A stretch of 64,000 bases of DNA from Flavobacteriales bacterium (lineage in GTDB: Bacteria; Bacteroidota; Bacteroidia; UBA10329), in assembly GCA_020635535.1 (NCBI GenBank), contig JACJZP010000001.1, forward strand, positions 1 through 64,000, read 5' to 3'. Positions 61,356 through 64,000 of this stretch are shown piece by piece. Every line of letters begins with the position of its first letter. Position 1 is the stretch's first letter. Position numbers and translations under genes: made by a program. Under the pieces are notes generated by a model. It had not been told where the DNA came from. It saw only the letters and a program-made list of their open reading frames with translations, and did not search any database.

Positions 61356-61811
61356 ATGGAAAGCGAACGTTCTACACTTCTTGAAAAACTGCGCAAATAC
61401 TGCGCGTATCAGGAGCGTAGCCACGCGGATGTAACTCAGAAAATGTGGGACCTGAAAGTTCCGATGGAATGGCGAGATGAGTTCATCTTGTCTCTGATGA
61501 AGGAGAATTTTCTGAATGAAGAACGGTTTGCCCGAGCATTTGTGAGAGGCAAGTTCAACATCAAAAAATGGGGACGCATCAAGATCATTCAAGGGTTGAA
61601 GCAGCATCAGGTCAGTAGTAAGTGCGTACAACTTGCTCTTACCGAAATAGACAATGATGCTTATTGGAATGTGCTTCGCGAAACAATTAAGGAGAAACGC
61701 TCCAAACTCAAAGAAAAGAATCCGTGGAAACGGAAATCGGCCATTTACCGCTTTGCAACGCAGCGGGGTTTCGAAGGCGAACTCATCAACGAAGTGCTGA
61801 GAGAAAGCTGA
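61356..61811 (+). CDS. recX: RecX family regulatory protein
   Basis: RecX-type proteins limit RecA activity. The 151-residue product is all helical, with three repeats of the RecX kind: KLRKYCAYQERSHADVTQKMWD, then FILSLMKENFLNEERFARAFVRGKFNIKKWGRIK and IIQGLKQHQVSS, and a C-terminal EKNPWKRKSAIYRFATQRGFEGELI. No recA is adjacent. Length is normal. prfB follows after 64 bases with its own promoter. Confidence 0.9.
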   Translation: MESERSTLLEKLRKYCAYQERSHADVTQKMWDLKVPMEWRDEFILSLMKENFLNEERFARAFVRGKFNIKKWGRIKIIQGLKQHQVSSKCVQLALTEIDNDAYWNVLRETIKEKRSKLKEKNPWKRKSAIYRFATQRGFEGELINEVLRES

Positions 61812-61834
61812 CTTTCCGACCTCAACACTTGTCT

Positions 61835-61842
61835 TACATTTG
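61835..61842 (+). promoter_or_regulatory. -7 element of the prfB promoter
   Basis: TACATTTG matches TAnnTTTG, 33 bases before the prfB ATG. A TTTCC lies near the -33 position. Confidence 0.55.
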
Positions 61843-61875
61843 CGGCACGGGAAAACCCGTTAATCTGAACACGAA

Positions 61876-62979
61876 ATGATCACAACCGATCAACTGAACG
61901 ACCTTAAAAAACGCCTTACCGCTCTTCGCGGCTACTTGGATATTGACAGAAAACTGCGTGAAATTGAGGAGGAAACACAAACCACGCTTTCTCCCGGTTT
62001 TTGGGACGACCCAGCACAGGCCGAAGCGTTGATGAAGAAGATCAACGGCAAAAAAGCGTGGACAAAAGCGTTTGCCGAAGCAGAATCGGCACTGGAAGAT
62101 CTGGTTGTACTGTTTGAGTTCAACAAGGAAGGCGAAGCCAGCGAAGAAGAGGTTGAAGCCCAGGAAGAGACGTTTACCGAATTGCTCGAAGATCTGGAGT
62201 TCCGAAACATGTTGGGCGATGAAGGTGACGAGTTAAGTGCCGTGCTGGAGATCAATTCTGGTGCTGGTGGAACCGAAAGTTGTGACTGGGCCGGAATGCT
62301 TATGCGTATGTACATCATGTGGGCCGAGAAAAATGGTTTCAAGGTCACCGAGAATGATATTCAGGAAGATGACATTGCTGGGATACGTTCATGTTCGCTT
62401 CAAATTGAGGGAGAATATGCCTATGGTAACCTGAAAGGCGAGAACGGTGTGCATCGATTGGTGCGTATTTCTCCATTCGACAGTAACGCCAGAAGACACA
62501 CGTCTTTCGCTTCCGTTTTCGTTTATCCTGTGGTGGATGATTCCATCAATATCGAGATCAATCCAGCAGATATTTCATGGGACACATTCCGATCTGGCGG
62601 TGCTGGTGGACAGAACGTTAACAAGGTTGAAACAGGTGTACGCGTTACGCACCATCCGAGTGGTATCATCATCCGAAATACTGAAAGCCGCTCTCAGTTG
62701 GCAAACCGAGAAGCTGCCCTGAAACTCCTTAAATCACAGCTTTACGACATTGAACTTCGTAAGCGTTTGGCAAAACGTGCCGAAGTAGAAGGTTCGAAGA
62801 TGAAAGTGGAGTTTGGAGCACAGATCAGAAACTACGTTTTCCATCCATATAAATTGGTAAAAGACCTTCGTTCGGGCATTGAAACTTCTGACGTGCAAGG
62901 CGTAATGGATGGTGCGCTGAACAAGTTCATCAAAGGGTATCTGCTTCAATTCGGAAACGATAAAAAATCAGAATCATGA
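61876..62979 (+). CDS. prfB: Peptide chain release factor 2, without programmed frameshift
   Basis: RF2 terminates translation at UGA and UAA. The 367-residue protein has the stop-codon recognition tripeptide SPF at residues 199-201 and the peptidyl-hydrolase motif GGQ at 244-246. In many bacteria prfB needs a +1 frameshift at an in-frame UGA after the LRGYL codons; here the codons TTG GAT read straight through (LRGYLDID at codons 17-24), so no frameshift is needed. The arsC-like gene overlaps its stop (ATGA), so the two are co-translated. Confidence 0.97.
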   Translation: MITTDQLNDLKKRLTALRGYLDIDRKLREIEEETQTTLSPGFWDDPAQAEALMKKINGKKAWTKAFAEAESALEDLVVLFEFNKEGEASEEEVEAQEETFTELLEDLEFRNMLGDEGDELSAVLEINSGAGGTESCDWAGMLMRMYIMWAEKNGFKVTENDIQEDDIAGIRSCSLQIEGEYAYGNLKGENGVHRLVRISPFDSNARRHTSFASVFVYPVVDDSINIEINPADISWDTFRSGGAGGQNVNKVETGVRVTHHPSGIIIRNTESRSQLANREAALKLLKSQLYDIELRKRLAKRAEVEGSKMKVEFGAQIRNYVFHPYKLVKDLRSGIETSDVQGVMDGALNKFIKGYLLQFGNDKKSES

Positions 62980-63314
62980 AAATCTATCACAACCCTCGGT
63001 GTACCAAATCAAGGCAAACGCTGGAGTTGATCCGTGAGGCTGGAATTGAACCGGAGATCGTTGAGTATCTAACTGACATTCCCACTGAGGCTGAACTGAA
63101 GGAACTCGTGGCAATGCTTGGTATCAAGCCTTACGACTTGCTAAGACGTGGCGAAGCCGATTTCAAAGAGAACTTCAAGGGGAAAGAGCTTTCAGATGAT
63201 GAGTGGATTGCTGCGATGGTGAAATTCCCGAAATTGATTGAGCGACCGATTGTTGTAAAACAAAAGAAGGCCGTCCTTGGACGACCTCCCGAAAACGTTA
63301 AAACGCTTTTATAA
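62976..63314 (+). CDS. arsC: ArsC/Spx family arsenate reductase-like protein
   Basis: The 112-residue thioredoxin-fold protein has the catalytic Cys9 in HNPRCTKSRQ, and the Arg-containing segments ERPIVV and VLGRPPENV near residues 87-100, matching glutaredoxin-dependent arsenate reductases (ArsC). YffB/Spx-like relatives share this look, so the substrate is not certain, and no other arsenic-resistance gene is beside it. It overlaps the prfB stop by ATGA. It ends 3 bases before the stop of the converging small membrane gene. Confidence 0.87.
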   Translation: MKIYHNPRCTKSRQTLELIREAGIEPEIVEYLTDIPTEAELKELVAMLGIKPYDLLRRGEADFKENFKGKELSDDEWIAAMVKFPKLIERPIVVKQKKAVLGRPPENVKTLL

Positions 63315-63317
63315 GCC

Positions 63318-63482
63318 TTAGTCGCGTGGCGCGATGAAAGCAGCCAGCTTCTCACCCAGTTCTGGGCTGAAACGCTCCATGAAAAGCAACGTTGCCATCA
63401 ATGGAATCCACAGACCCAAGAAGGTCAACATCCAAAACCCAAGAAGCATATACGCGAAAATTACAACGATACCGACTGTCAT
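63318..63482 (-). CDS. Small membrane protein
   Basis: From the ATG at 63482 this is 54 residues with a long hydrophobic segment (about 4-36, GIVVIFAYMLLGF... WIPLMATLLF) that could be one or two helices, and an amphipathic tail (SPELGEKLAAFIAPRD). A TTG at 63530 would add 16 residues. I do not recognise a family. It lies between the arsC-like gene (3 bases beyond its stop) and fumC, in a space where no other gene fits. Confidence 0.5.
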   Translation of the reverse strand: MTVGIVVIFAYMLLGFWMLTFLGLWIPLMATLLFMERFSPELGEKLAAFIAPRD

Positions 63483-63583
63483 CTCTCTGAAATTTGTGAC
63501 GAAAATAATGGTTGCGTCCAATATGGACAAGCAAGACGTTTCTGTTTTTCAACGATTTGACTTTTCGATGTAAAGTGGACGTG

Positions 63584-63591
63584 TACATTTG
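63584..63591 (+). promoter_or_regulatory. -7 element of the fumC promoter
   Basis: TACATTTG matches TAnnTTTG, 27 bases before the fumC ATG. A TTTTC lies about 18 bases upstream. Confidence 0.55.
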
Positions 63592-63618
63592 CGCCCGATT
63601 CAAACGAAAAAATTCATC

Positions 63619-64000
63619 ATGTCAGATTTCAGAATAGAGAAAGACACCATGGGCGAGGTTCAAGTGCCTGCCGATAAATATTGGGGTGCTCAGACCGAGC
63701 GTTCGCGCAACAACTTCAAGATCGGGCCATCGGCCAGCATGCCGCTGGAAGTGATCTACGGATTCGCCTATTTGAAAAAAGCTGCGGCACACACAAATTG
63801 CGAATTGGGTGTTTTGGATGAGAAGAAACGAGACCTGATCTCTGCTGTTTGCGATGAAATTTTGGAAGGAAAACACGATGACCAATTTCCGTTGGTGATC
63901 TGGCAAACAGGCTCTGGAACTCAGAGCAACATGAATGTGAACGAAGTTGTTGCCAACCGTGCACACGTAATCAGTGGTGGCAAACTGGATGATAAGGACA
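63619..64000 (+). CDS. fumC: Fumarate hydratase class II, cut by the window end
   Basis: Only the first 127 codons are inside the window; the frame is open to the last base. The start (MSDFRIEKDTMGEVQVPADK) and the segment WQTGSGTQSNMNVNEVVANRA are the standard class II fumarase N-terminus and its substrate-binding region. The enzyme interconverts fumarate and malate in the citric acid cycle. Aspartate ammonia-lyase belongs to the same superfamily, but the GSGTQSNMNVNEV form is that of fumarase. Confidence 0.93.
   Translation, partial: MSDFRIEKDTMGEVQVPADKYWGAQTERSRNNFKIGPSASMPLEVIYGFAYLKKAAAHTNCELGVLDEKKRDLISAVCDEILEGKHDDQFPLVIWQTGSGTQSNMNVNEVVANRAHVISGGKLDDKD

Overview
The window is a chromosomal segment of a Bacteroidota bacterium, most likely order Flavobacteriales. 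The evidence is a complete type IX secretion / gliding core (porP-gldKLMN), several exported proteins with type A or type B T9SS C-terminal sorting domains, families largely confined to this phylum (DUF3078, DUF5606, DUF5777, choice-of-anchor L and V), A-rich leaders without Shine-Dalgarno sequences, and many intergenic TAnnTTTG elements, the -7 box of the Bacteroidota sigma factor. No insertion sequence, prophage, CRISPR array or rRNA was seen. One tRNA-Phe is present. Genes are dense and no gap exceeds about 200 bases.

Layout. 1-8.1 kb: FAS1 lipoprotein, T9SS-exported subtilase, deoxynucleoside kinase, an unrecognised exported protein, DUF5606 protein, M3 oligopeptidase, DUF3078 barrel. 8.2-17.7 kb (minus strand): topA, an arginase-fold protein that has lost metal ligands, then porP-gldK-gldL-gldM-gldN. 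17.8-21.8 kb: an operon of two histidine kinases around one NarL-type regulator; the regulator gene carries a run of nine G near its start. 21.8-27.6 kb: tRNA-Phe, then a plus-strand envelope operon (coaX, outer-membrane protein, TPR protein, lptC, small membrane protein, CNNM/CBS protein). 27.6-29.4 kb: PhoB/PhoR-like pair behind a Pho-box-like repeat. 29.4-34.1 kb: MurG-like glycosyltransferase, CocE-type hydrolase, aquaporin-family channel, DUF2167 protein. 34.2-40.7 kb (minus strand): miaB, sigma-54 activator, lptE, TPR protein and secG ending at a strong terminator, then groES-groEL. 40.8-45.1 kb: a coupled GT2 plus two multi-spanning membrane proteins, probably a lipid-linked glycosylation module. 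45.1-52.5 kb: three large T9SS type B proteins. 52.6-64 kb: M20 dipeptidase, endo/exonuclease-phosphatase lipoprotein, DUF5777-YceI-cysteine-motif lipoprotein-choice-of-anchor V cluster, glutaryl-CoA dehydrogenase, an unrecognised exported protein, MFS transporter, recX, prfB, arsC-like gene, a small membrane protein and the 5' part of fumC.

The genes connect mainly through the envelope. GldKLMN and PorP export the CTD-bearing proteins, LptC and LptE belong to lipopolysaccharide transport, and SecG serves the Sec step that precedes both. Most of the window is ordinary core genome. The items most worth a second look are the degenerate arginase-like protein beside the T9SS operon, the G9 tract in the response regulator, related palindromes upstream of groES and of the miaB operon, the Pho-box-like repeat, and the redox-looking exported cluster at 54.8-57.6 kb. 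All functional statements are from reading the sequence and from family knowledge; no database search was run.
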